Assembly: GCF_020740795.1 (NCBI RefSeq)
Contig: NC_067285.1
Location: forward strand, 17,786,001-17,850,000
Length of the DNA stretch: 64,000 nt
Source of the DNA: Apus apus
Lineage: Eukaryota > Chordata > Aves > Apodiformes > Apodidae
Direction of reading: 5' to 3'
The position numbers and the translations under genes were made by a program. Positions within the stretch are counted from its first letter, which is position 1; the number at the start of each line of letters is the position of its first letter. Positions 40,401 through 51,469 of this stretch are shown here, piece after piece. A model generated the notes under the pieces. It was not told where the DNA came from, did not search any database, and was given only the letters and a program-made list of their open reading frames with translations.

Positions 40401-42034
40401 GCCACATGGTGCAAATCACTGGTACTCGCTCTGCTTGTTCACATGAATTTGGCAGGACAATGTAGTGGGAGACTTTGTTGCCAAATTGGGGTATAATCAT
40501 CTGTGCCACTCTGGCTTCATGCTAGATTGGATACCTGCTTTTTTGTGTCTAGGTTAGACACAAAATTTTGTTTTCCATCTAAGTAGACAGTGATGTGGTG
40601 GTGGTTTGCATCTAATTGTGCTGATGATGATCTGGGCATTCACTGATCCAGTGTGAAGAATCCTGTAACCACTGGCCTAGTCATCAGAGAACTTGTTGAT
40701 CCAATATTGGCACATATTTAACAAGACAGTTATTGCTTGGAGCTATGCAGAAAAGGATGTATAATTGACTCTGTAAGTTAAAAATAAAGAATCAGTTATT
40801 AGGTCATGTCTGTGTACTAAAAATGTAGAATAAACTCTGCAAATTTGTCTGTTATCTAGATGGATTCAACACATGAGATGTATGTCTGCTCACAAATTAG
40901 CAACACATGCTGAAGAGCAAACACAGAACGTCAGTCAAGTGTCAAGTCCATGAATGTGTCTTTTGTAGCAGGTAACTGGTGTCCTCTGACTTTTGACTAC
41001 TGATTCCCTCAGATTTTGGGCATAATGGTGTACTTGCCTGTATATGTGCTTTCTTCTTTTACTGTGTTAGCCAATCTGTTCTATTTTTTTTTTTCCTAAA
41101 TTTGTCTGTGTTTGTGCCAGTTTTTTTCAGAACATAGTGGGGAGGAAAGGAGGGTGTGGGTACACGTTGACACTGTTGTTTGCATGTCCTGAAGCAAAGA
41201 ACTGAGGTAAAAAAATGAACTTTACCTTTTGAGCAAAACATCAGAAGGCTTTTGGAGAGGTCAGTGATGTCCTTGGGGTCATGTGGGGACCTGCAGAGGC
41301 TGCTCAGAAAACTGTCAGCTGCACTGGCATATTTTTCTGTATTAGAAAGTTGTGTCAGAAAAGGCAAACTGTTCTGGTCTCCAGAGCTTTCAATGATCCT
41401 TTATGTACGTAAGTCCTAGCTATTGAATATCTCAAATATGAGGTTTGAAATCATAAGCTCATTTGGATCTCATTTGCTTTGTGTGGTTTTTCTAATGAGG
41501 TAGAGTTATCAACTTGCAAAGCCTGCATCGAGCTAGGACTCTTCAAACTCACTTAGGAGCCTCTGTGCATCAGATACCAGGTTTGTGTTCCTTCAAACAG
41601 AAATTTTGCACTGAATTGTATAAAAGGAGGTATAGCTACTTTGAGTGGAGGCTTCAACAGAAAATACAATTCAGGCCAGGGACTGGTGTGAGTGGGAGAA
41701 CCTCCACTTGAGGTCAGTGAGCTGCAGCCATTGGCACCAGTAAAGTGGGACTTACATGGATGTGTGATGACATTTGTGGGGGAAAAAAGGGTATCATCTG
41801 CTAAGATGTAACTGCTGGGAAAATTACTCTGAAATAAGTGGTACCAGACATGGGGCCAAATTCTGATGGCACTCTTGCTTCCAATGAATTTTCATAAACT
41901 GCATTTGAAAGAAAACCCCTGCCTTTAGAGCCGAAGCTGTATTTCCTAGCCCAGCCATGCAGTTTAACAGCATGTGTGATATACCCTGACTCCCTCTTTG
42001 CCTGTTTGTTTGTTTTTTGTCTCTCTCCCTTCAG
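28297..42034 (+). other. SLC16A12: SLC16A12 5' intron(s), unresolved
   Basis: The 13.7 kb between the likely first donor and the acceptor before the start codon hold no coding exon I can recognise. In human the first two exons are non-coding as I recall, so a short second 5' UTR exon probably lies here but cannot be picked out. Contents include a T-rich low-complexity stretch at 33568-33613, a short TCC microsatellite near 33952-33966 and a small perfect inverted repeat at 39374-39394. Confidence 0.6.
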
Positions 42035-42109
42035 ATGGCCAGTAGTCCATGTGCCAGGCAGCCCCAACACCTGCTCAGCGTGCCAGCTGGAGTTGACCTG
42101 TGCCACTGA
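42035..42109 (+). promoter_or_regulatory. SLC16A12: Upstream ORF in the SLC16A12 5' leader (24 codons)
   Basis: The exon that holds the SLC16A12 start begins with ATGG directly after the acceptor CAG. This ATG opens a 24-codon frame that stops at TGA 42107-42109, 28 nt before the main ATG at 42138 and in another frame. It could reduce or gate translation of MCT12. The base at -3 comes from the upstream exon and is unknown. Human SLC16A12 is, as I recall, a gene in which 5' UTR variants change translation and have been linked to cataract. Confidence 0.5.
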
Positions 42110-42137
42110 GGTGGGAGGAATCGCTGCAGCCTGTGCC

Positions 42138-42232
42138 ATGGCCCAGCACACCGGCCCTCCTGATGGAGGCTGGGGGTGGATGATCGTTACTGGCTGCTTC
42201 CTTGTCACTATCTGTACCAGGGCTGTGACAAG
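42138..42232 (+). CDS. SLC16A12: SLC16A12 coding exon 1 (start codon)
   Basis: The exon itself starts at 42035 after a long pyrimidine tract and TTCAG; coding starts at 42138 with [15 protein letters not shown]. The donor is ACAAG/gtaaag. The N-terminus before the DGGWGW motif is about five residues shorter than in human. Confidence 0.93.
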
Positions 42233-45200
42233 GTAAAGGGGCTGCTTCTTTTCTTTCTGACCTATTTGTGGCATTACACCCCTTTTTTGGTTTATTTCCT
42301 TAGGAAGAGAATTTGGGATCTCCCACAGCTTGTAGGGGTTATTCTAGCTAGCTACAAACCTTTTTCTTGATAAATTTTTAAAGGATTCCTGAAACCTTCA
42401 GGGGCATGGGGACACTTAGAGATTTTGAGCCCTCTGGTTTTAGTCTTGACTCCTCTGACAGCTGCTTTATCAAGACCCTCTCTTGATTCTTTGCGTAATC
42501 AAAGCCTCAGGCAGGCAGTGTTATTTAAGGCTGTGGTGGTTTGGTCTGGGAGGGAGGAATCATGTAGGGTCTTTTTAGGTTTCCTGTGTCCCTCTGAATC
42601 CGCAGCTGTGCTCATTTTTGCTAGTCCCAGTGGATTTGCTTGTCTCCCAAGTCTGTCTGTGAAACCTGTAAATACCCCCCTCTCCTACTGCAAGTGTTTC
42701 AGGTACCATCCTTACTGATAAGATCCGTGCCCTAGGGAGGAGGCCTCTCTCTAGATCTTGTTGGTATCTGAAATATGGAGAAAATATTTTCTCGAAAATA
42801 CCTCTCAAAAGTAGAACAAACAAGAATAGACTGCTGCCTTACATAAACAATGTATACATCTGGGGTGAGATGGCTTCCACAGCTGCTGTTGGGTGACTTT
42901 AATGTCAGCTGGAGGCAAAGGAGTCTGGTGTGTGTGAACATGGATATTTAAGCTATAGGCACTCTGGTAATTGAGGAACACTGAGATAGCATCTTGTTGG
43001 ACAGCCAGTATAATGTAAATAGTGTTTCTTAACTAAATTTTATATTTATTTTAAAATAAAACTGTCAGGTTGAGGGATCTGAAGTCTAGACTCTTGGAGT
43101 CAACAGCGTAACAGGGGCATGGGAATGTTGACACAGTGTTAGTTTGTGTGTTCAAATGTACTAATTCCATGATAACAGCAGAGATTTCCTAGTGGATTTA
43201 ATTCGTTTTTCAAGTGTGAAATGTGTTTAATCCAGGAAATAATCTAATGGCTGGCACACATGTACAGCATATACAAGAATTAAGTATGTGCCAGAAAAAA
43301 GCTGAAGAAAGTGATTGTTCATTGATTTGCAGGAGAAAAAAACAGAGAGGGAAAAGGGATCTCTGGCTGGTCCAGAAACCAGAATGAAACTGCAGCCTTT
43401 TAATCTGTTTCCCGGCAGAGACAAGTGGAATGGTAACACTTGTTAAGCAGAGCAGAGTAACCACTCCTGAAAGCATTTTAATAAACTGTTGGAAGGCTCA
43501 TGGGCTCCTGCAGTGTTTTGATTCTTTGTTCATGATGAGGAGTTACTTTTCATTTCCTCTGCGCTTTTGCATCCATGAACACAGAGGTGGCATTAGTCTA
43601 TAGATACTATGCTGGCCCTGTCCTGCCAGTTTGTGCTGATGTGAATGTCACCATTACTGAGCAGCCAGGCTGGTGAAGAACCTGGAAGCTGGGGCTTTGT
43701 GTACCAGGGAAACAACATCTTGATGCAGGCTATGAATTGTTTATGATAATTAAAACTTCCATTTCACTTCAGTTAAAAATAATATTAGTTATAAAAATCT
43801 AATAGCAGATACCACAGTGAGAAACATGTGGCATTATAAAGTTAATATTCTTTCTGGAGTAATTATCTTTCTGAATTACAGTCTACATCTCAGCCTAATT
43901 GTCTAATCCCGCTGTTGGGATAATATTTGGACAGCACATTGTGATTCAGTTACCAGTGCAAAGCAAGGACTCTTCACCTTAGCCTAGGTGCTTTACACAG
44001 ACTACTGTTAGAACTATTTTACCTGCACACATAATTTCATGTCTTGTCCCTCATGCATTAAGGTAGCTCTTCATTTCCAATATCCCTTAGAAACGGTTTG
44101 AAAAAATTTTCCATCTCATTGGGACTTAGGCAAACCACAGGTTTGATTTTCCTGGGAACTGGAGAGGACCTTCAAGTGGATATTTTTTATACCTGAAGAG
44201 CAAGACTGATGTTTTCTGTGAGGCAAGTATCTCATGTTCAATAGATTGATGCTCATGTTTTCTTTCCTAGGTGCATCTCCATTTTTTTTGTGGAGTTCCA
44301 GGCATACTTTGGGCAGGATTATGCCAGGACGGCTTGGATCCACTCCATTGTTGACTGTGCAACGATGCTTTGTGGTATGTATTACCCTTTCAAGACTAAT
44401 ATGGCTCCTTTTTCTTCAGCTCCATCTGGTTTTAGTGTGTTCACAGGTTGGTGGAATCATCTGGTAAAGAGGTGCTGTGGGCTCTCTGGGGTATGGTATA
44501 TCCAGGCTGCTTCCCCCAACATAGTTGTGCAGAAAGGGAATGTCTTCATCCTATGGAAAAGAAGCAGAACTTTGTTTTGTCAAATGACCTAAGTTCCCAG
44601 AAAGGTACTTTTGTTGAGGTCTAGTGGGGACAAGTTGTATTTGATAGCTACTGAGCACTTGTTTCTTTTGCATTTTGATTGGAATAATATTTGAGACTTA
44701 GCACTGAATGTAGATTAGGCCTTCAGATCAAGTCACAGGCATCCTCCTTTTAGCAAGCTTGTATGTTTACAAGTAGATTTTTCCCTTAAAAGAAAATTCA
44801 GGGTTACTAAAATGACATGCATCAATGCAGCAGTTGTACTGAATGGATTTACTTTAGAACTGTACAGATAAGTGAAAATCCATGCCCTAATCCTATTGAA
44901 GAGTGTTAATCATTGACAATTGCTATGAAGGGGCAGGGACAGGGCTGAGATGAGACATAGCAACTTTCCTGTGTCAGCCAGGTTGTATCTTGGGGAAAAA
45001 AGATAAATAAGGATAACTTTTTCCAGGAGAGGGAGGGGGCTGGTGATGACACCCAGTGATAAAGGCACAGTGATCTGGGAGTCATCAATGCTGGAGAAGT
45101 GCAGGAGAGGTGTAGCAGCTCTGGAGATGGTCCAAAAGATGTGAAATCTCTCCTGCTTGGGTCTCATGTAGAGCCCACAAAGCCAGGGAGAAGGGAGGAA

Positions 45201-48200
45201 GAACTCTTGAAGTTACTGAAGGCTGAAGTGCAAATTTCAGGTTGGGAGAGGTCTCAATGTTGTGAGTATGAAGTAATGAAGTGTGAGCTGTTGCTATGGC
45301 CCCTCTTGACCCCAAGAACTTCAGAGTAGCTGTGTGCCATAAAGTCTTTGGTCTACTAAAATGACTGCTGAGAAAGCTAATGTAAGTTTCAGTTTTGTCC
45401 TGACTTTCAGGAAAATTATTTTTAGAAAATTCAGTTTTGTCCTGACTTTCAGGAAAATTATTTTTTGAAGATTTTTGGTGCCCACAGCATTATGATGGGG
45501 GAATATTGGAAGACCACTCTGTGTAGCTGTCATCACCATTTTCTGCTTGCCTATTGTTTCCTTTTCCTTGTTGAGCATTGCAACAAACTGTAAGGACTTG
45601 ACATTAACTACCAGCTTTATTTATTTCTTTGAAGCCCCACTTGGGAGTTTAATCAGTAATCGTGTATCCTGCCAAGCTGGTATCATGCTAGGAGGGCTGC
45701 TTGCATCTGCTGGACTAATTTTGAGTTCATTCGCCACCAGCCTGGAACATCTCTACTTATCATTAGGAGTTCTTACAGGTAGGAGCCCTTCAGACCCTTT
45801 GTTCCTGCCAGGAAAGCAACACAGCAATGTTAAAAATTATTATTCTTCCTTTCAAGAGGAGCAATCTCTTTTCCATATTTTATTGCCACTGCACTGGTCA
45901 ATAGAGCTACTCAAACCTCTTCCCTTCGTTGTCAAAGAGAGGTTTTGGCTGCCCCTGTGAGGGCTTCAGCACTCAGTGAGACTCCTACAGCCCAAATACA
46001 GCACCCTGTAAAAGCAACTCTTAACTTCTGTTAGAGAGAGGACTACCATTAAAGTTCTGAAATACTGGGAGGTCAGGAAGAACCGGTGTTCCTAGTGATA
46101 CACAAAGTTTTTTGCGTCTGATTTGAGAGGAGTCTGTTATAATAGGAGTTTCCATACTATTTGCATATTAAAAAAACCCTACAAAACCAAACATGAGTAA
46201 GTGGGCAGAGAAGCACTGTGTTAATACCTGGTGCCTCAACTGTTCACCTTATTTTTGTCTGCTTTACATTCCATTTGGAAAGCAAACAAATTGTTGGTTG
46301 GTAGTGTTGCTGTAGCTGCTCATCCATTTGCACTCAGGTATGGTGGTAACAAGTATCTTTGCTCTGTCCTATCTCCCTGTGTTTGTTGTGCAGAGAGGAA
46401 CTTGGGAGGTGATCACAGTCACACTGACATTCCTTCCTCATTAGTACTGACCTGGTAGCCACGGTGGTATAAGCCCTTGTACTTGGTCCCCTGCTGTTTA
46501 GTAATGAGTTGGTGGATTTACTGCAGTTCACAGGCTGCCAACAGCTTATTTGTTTTTTTAAAAAAATCCTTATTGTAGTGCATGTCACTCCTGTATTACA
46601 ATATTAATCTTTGACAAATGTGTTCATAACAAATAAAAAGGCTCCTCATACCTCTAAGACTGTGCCACGTACCATGCTAATGCCACTGGGGCTTCCTTAA
46701 GGAGAACTCATGTGAATACTGAGGTGGAAAAGCTGTTGTGATTAGTACATGAAGTTGCAAAGAGCCAGTTCTACGAGGAGTAAACGAGGAGTGAGGACTG
46801 TTTCATTGAGAGGTGAAATGTTAGTAAAGACTGGTGGTGAAGTCTAGAGATGGTCCCCCAAAGCAGAGATGGGGTGGGAGCATAACTGGTGAAGCTCTAA
46901 ATCTAAATAGCTGTGGGACTCAAAACTGAAGAGTACAACAGAGACGAGATGGGGGAGTAGCAGTAAGTAGCAGAACTCCTTCTTAGACATATAAAAATGT
47001 TTTCAGCCCCAAACTTTGCATTTCCACTCTTCACAGGACACTTTTGGCTTTTTTGGGGACATATTTCCCTCTGCCAACTCACTAAAAACTAAATGGTATG
47101 TACACCAAATAGAGTATGACTTGCACAGGTCTTGAGTGATGATGTCTAGCTCAGGGCTGCTCCTCCAGCTCTGCTGCCCACACAGGTCTGACCCCAGCTC
47201 TCTGCCCTACTCCTCCCTTGCCTCCTGTGGGGATCAGAGTGGACGTTCATCACCAGGAGTACTCCTAATCCACTGATCCCCTCCTGACAGGCTCAGTGCC
47301 TGTCCTGCACAGTGCAGCCTTTGAGGAAGAAGCGGCAAGCTGGTTGTGGTGCCCGGTGATTGTCTCCTCTATTGGCAAGTTGTGTTACAGTCAGTGGGGA
47401 CTGTTTTACCCTCAATACAGGACACACTCCAAAACCCTAGTCTGAAACTAATTTCAGTGGCTGAGTCAGAAATATATGCTTTAATGTTAGGACAAGTATT
47501 TGGTAACTAAAATCTGCTCTCTGGTTCTACAGCAGAGACTACAATCCTCTTCTCAGTTCAAGAGATGGACCTTACTTGTTTGCTAAACTGGACTGTTTTC
47601 TGAGACTTTTCCCCCCTTCTTTACTTGTGGGCACAGATTTAAAATGGCCAGGACTCCACACAGCTGCTGCCTGGCATTTGTTTAGATAACTAAAAAAGGT
47701 TTATTGTAGAATATTAGTAATGGAGACAAACTCTTTGTATTGTGTTTCAGAGATCTGGAAAGTAATGTTCAGGGCTGCATTAGACTGAAACACAAAATAG
47801 TGCCTCACTGGGACAGTGTGCCCATTGCCAACTTCTGTGCACACCCTGGGGCTAAACCTCATCTTGCATTCAGGAGAGGCTGACACACAATTTCTCTGAT
47901 GTTCATTGATCTTGTTATTAAGTGAACCCCATCACTCCTTTCTGAGCTTTGTTGTTGTGGATTAATGATGATCTATTAGGTTAGTCAAGTCAGCAACCCT
48001 GACAGTGGAAGAAAATAATCATCCTGGTTTCTCTTCATGTTGTGTCTAGGTTGCATGATACAGAATTGGAAAATACTTCCTGTTCATTTCTGCTAATGAA
48101 AGTAGGTTTTGTGTAGTTTAATGTGTTCCATATGTTGTGCTTAGTATTAAGCTGTATGCACTGTGCTTTCTGTTCTAGGACTTGGGTTTGCACTTTGCTA

Positions 48201-51200
48201 TTCTCCAGCCATTGCAATGGTGGGCAAATATTTCAACAAAAGAAAAGCACTGGCGTATGGAATAGCCATGTCAGGAAGTGGAATCGGTACCTTCATCCTG
48301 GCCCCTGTGGTCCAACTCTTAATCGATCAGTTTTCCTGGCATGGAGCTTTACTCATCCTGGGAGGTTTTGTTTTAAACCTTTGTGTCTGTGGTGCCTTGA
48401 TGCGTCCTATTGCTCTTAAGGAGGACCATAAATCTGCTTCTGAGGTTCTTGAACAGGATTACATCCCCGAAGCACAGAAACAAGACTTAAATCGAATGTC
48501 CATCTGTTCACCTTTAATCAAAGTGTGGTCTCATGAATGTTTATGCTACTGTTCATGGAAGGAATATGACTTTCTGCTGATGCCAGGCTTCATGGTGCTG
48601 GCAGTGTCTGTTTTATTTATGGCATATGGCTGTAGCCCTCTTTTTGTCTACCTAGTGCCTTATGCTTTGAGCGTTGGAGTGAGTCATCACCAGGCTGCCT
48701 TCCTCATGTCCATACTTGGTGTCATAGACATAATTGGTAATATCACCTTTGGATGGCTAACAGATAGAAGGTAATGGCTTACGGCTAAGCATGTGTAATC
48801 TTTAGCTGATGAGAGGCTGGATGCACCTGAGATATGTAATATATATAGATAACATTATGGACCTTTTCTGAAGCATGTGTAACTTAAACAGCTAACACAG
48901 TCTAACTTTCATAAATGCTTACTCTTTAATGTTTTTCTTCCTTCTGGGTTTTTTCAATTTTGCTGGTTTAATTTTTTTTTTTTTCTTTTCCTGAGGAAAT
49001 GATTTGTTTGTGCAAAGCTCTTGCATTTGCCAGTGCAAGTGTAACCCTCTGCCTGAACTATGTTGAGAGTGATCCTTTGTGCCTATTTCCTAGAGCATCT
49101 TCTACTCCCTCTCCTTTTCCATCTCTTTGTGCTTCTCTGAGGCACCGAGTTATGGAAAAAGGATCAATGGTCTGGTCCAAGACTGTCAGGCACATACTCA
49201 GGAGGACTGATCTGAAATTGTTATACATTTTCCAGTATGTAAGAACTTGCCACACTTTGGTAGCTCGGCTCACCCCAAACATCTGCTTACAGCATCTGTA
49301 AGCAAAAGTAACTGGCTAAATTAAGGATTTTGATTCTAAAGGACACATTATTTTTATTAAGTTTGTGGGGAAAATCAATTATTGGTTTTGTGGCACAGGG
49401 AGAAAGGGAATTGCTATCTCACTTAGCTCACTCTAACTTCAGTGTTTAAGGGCTGATGCTAAGGATGACGGCTGAGAGAGATATACTATACTATTGTTTG
49501 CATAATACCAGGATCACCTTGCTCAGCTGGGATGCAAAGTCTGGTGGTCTACATGCTTTGAACATTGAAATTTCAGAGGGCTGCAAAATGTTGGTAGCAG
49601 AGCGGCTCCCCTCACTAAGAGCAGCCCCAAGAGCACTGCAGGCAGCATGAGCTGCTGCTTACCAGATGTTTCTGCCACTGTAGGGTGGGCAGTTTTCCCT
49701 ACCTAGGATTGTCAGTGCTGAGCTTTTCATCTTGAAGACTGTGTAACACTTCAACTTGAGCTATATAAAAGAGACTGAAGTTCTGCACACCAGGACATAG
49801 AATCTGGGGTGTTGTGTCCAGTGGTAATCTTTTTCTTTACTGTTTTACAATTTGCAGGTGTCTGAAGAAGCACCGGCACTTTTGCTACCTCTTTGCTGTG
49901 GGAATGGATGGCCTCTGTTGTCTTTTCCTGCCAGTTCTCCAAAACTTCCCTTCACTTCTGCCTTTCTCATTTATGTTTGGCTACTTTGATGGAGCCTATG
50001 TAACACTGATCCCTGTCGTGACAGCAGACGTAGTGGGAACTTCTTCCTTATCATCAGCACTGGGTGTGGTGTATTTTCTGCATGCCATACCGTATCTAGT
50101 AAGCCCACCTGTTGCAGGTGAGTTCACAATATTTTCCCCTATAATCTTATCACTACTTCAAATTTATCAGCAAATGCACACTAAATGTGGCAGTAGTCCC
50201 TGGGCAGAGAAATAACACACCTAGACCTTCGTAAGACCTTAGATCCCACTTAAGCCCTGCCTTGATGGGATGATTTCTACATGTAAGATAAGTTGAAATT
50301 TGAAAATCAAAACAGTATGGAATAGGGCTTCCAGGAGCTGTTACATCACCACTTGACATAGTTCAGAAATTGTGCAAGTAGAAGGAACAAAATATTTCAC
50401 TGTGAAATTACACATTTTGAAAATGTAACCTGAAGTGGGTTTCATTCCAATGTTTTTTTTGGTGTTGAGGTCTGGATCTTTTAATCTCCAAACTGCTTTT
50501 AACAGGTGAGTGAGTCAGCTTCACTTCTGTTTGGTCACAAGCTCATCACTGTAATATCTACCCATCGTTTTCCCCGTTCTTTCCATTAAAGTGAAGTAAG
50601 GATAAGATCTGTACTCCTAATATTTTTTAAAAAGAACTTGACACAGTTTTGAATATTGTGGAAGTTCAGAGGTCTTCTCAAATAGTCATGCATATACATG
50701 TCTTGCATATTTTTCTGCTCTTTGCATCGATTCCCAATTAATCTTTGCTTCTGAAGCTTTCCATTTAATTTTCCATGGCAAAAATTATTGCAAAATGGGA
50801 TTATTTTAAGTGATGCATGAGCCTAGAGCATAGCTCACTAGATGCTTCTTTATGAGGATCTTATGCACACAATGTTTAATCCTGGGGCTTTGTGTGTCTA
50901 AAGACTGGCAGTTAAATCCATGCACTTGAAAGATGTTTATTTAGTGTTGTGTTGATGACTGCTAAGCCTTTTCTCATGGGTTTGACTTCCAAACAAAAGT
51001 TATAAAAATATCACCTGCCTTCTGAGGACAAATACGTCCCTGCCCAGAAGGTAAAAAGATAGTGATGGTGATGTAAACCTGTACTGTTTGACAGTATTTA
51101 TATGTGATGACTCCAGAAGCTTATAAAACTCATGTTGGTTGCAGGATTTGTAAATTATCAGAATTATGATGGACTGTTAAAACAACATGATTTTTTTTTC

Positions 51201-51469
51201 CTGCAGGTTGGCTTGTGGACACAACCGGCAGCTATACTGCATCATTCCTGCTGTGTGGATTTTCTATGATATTTAGTTCAACATTATTGTGCTTTGCAAG
51301 ACTAACAAAGAAAATCAAACGAAAACATTTGCGACCACTCACCGATGATATGGGCATGAAACAGCACATCTGGACCAATGGAGCAATTGCTTTTTCTGTC
51401 ACAGCAGAATTAGACCAAAAGGATATTGAATTTTTGGCTGTGGATAAAAACAGCTACAGCAACAGATGA
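42138..51469 (+). CDS. SLC16A12: Monocarboxylate transporter 12 (creatine transporter), complete CDS in six exons
   Basis: MCT12 is a 12-helix major-facilitator protein of the plasma membrane, known in human as a creatine transporter that needs the chaperone basigin; mutations cause juvenile cataract. The exons (42138-42232, 44271-44374, 45635-45778, 48179-48770, 49858-50117, 51207-51469) sum to 1458 nt: 485 residues plus TGA, in frame throughout, close to the 486-residue human form. Family signatures are present: PDGGWGWM at residues 8-15 before helix 1, and [19 protein letters not shown] at 131-149. A hydrophilic loop (about 190-250) separates helices 6 and 7. In helix 8 Asp298 is kept, but the Arg four residues on (R306 of MCT1) is Asn302. 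The start has the strong context gccATGg. The frame is open upstream to the acceptor, so a longer N-terminus from an upstream exon is possible. Confidence 0.97.
44271..44374 (+). CDS. SLC16A12: SLC16A12 coding exon 2
   Basis: The exon is 104 nt with acceptor ttcctag and donor TGTG/gtatgt. It completes Arg-Cys across the junction and encodes [20 protein letters not shown] and [14 protein letters not shown], covering the end of helix 1 and helix 2. Confidence 0.96.
45388..45466 (+). repeat. Two-copy tandem duplication, period 42 bp
   Basis: The run starting TTCAGTTTTGTCCTGACTTT at 45388 recurs at 45430 and stays almost identical for about 36 bases, through a shared GGAAAATTATTTTT. It lies in the intron before SLC16A12 coding exon 3, about 170 bp from the acceptor. 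The near identity suggests a recent duplication. Confidence 0.85.
45635..45778 (+). CDS. SLC16A12: SLC16A12 coding exon 3
   Basis: The exon is 144 nt with acceptor tttgaag and donor ACAG/gtagga. It encodes [35 protein letters not shown] and [13 protein letters not shown] (helices 3 and 4), closely matching human MCT12. Confidence 0.96.
48179..48770 (+). CDS. SLC16A12: SLC16A12 coding exon 4 (large central exon)
   Basis: The exon is 592 nt with acceptor ttctag and donor AGAAG/gtaatg. It covers helices 4-8, with the second MCT signature ([19 protein letters not shown]), the cytoplasmic loop, and helix 8 ([19 protein letters not shown]). The loop ([20 protein letters not shown] onward) is the part most different from human. 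Confidence 0.97.
49858..50117 (+). CDS. SLC16A12: SLC16A12 coding exon 5
   Basis: The exon is 260 nt with acceptor atttgcag and donor GCAG/gtgagt. It encodes helices 9-11: [40 protein letters not shown] and [20 protein letters not shown]. Confidence 0.96.
51207..51469 (+). CDS. SLC16A12: SLC16A12 terminal coding exon
   Basis: The acceptor is ttcctgcag. The exon encodes [20 protein letters not shown] (helix 12 start) and a cytoplasmic tail ending KNSYSNR, then TGA at 51467-51469. The tail keeps the [10 protein letters not shown] and AELDQKDIE motifs seen in human MCT12. Confidence 0.96.

Noticed and set aside
48123-48419. 98-codon frame overlapping SLC16A12 coding exon 4
   Set aside because: Shadow frame; the other frame carries the conserved transporter sequence with matching splice phases.
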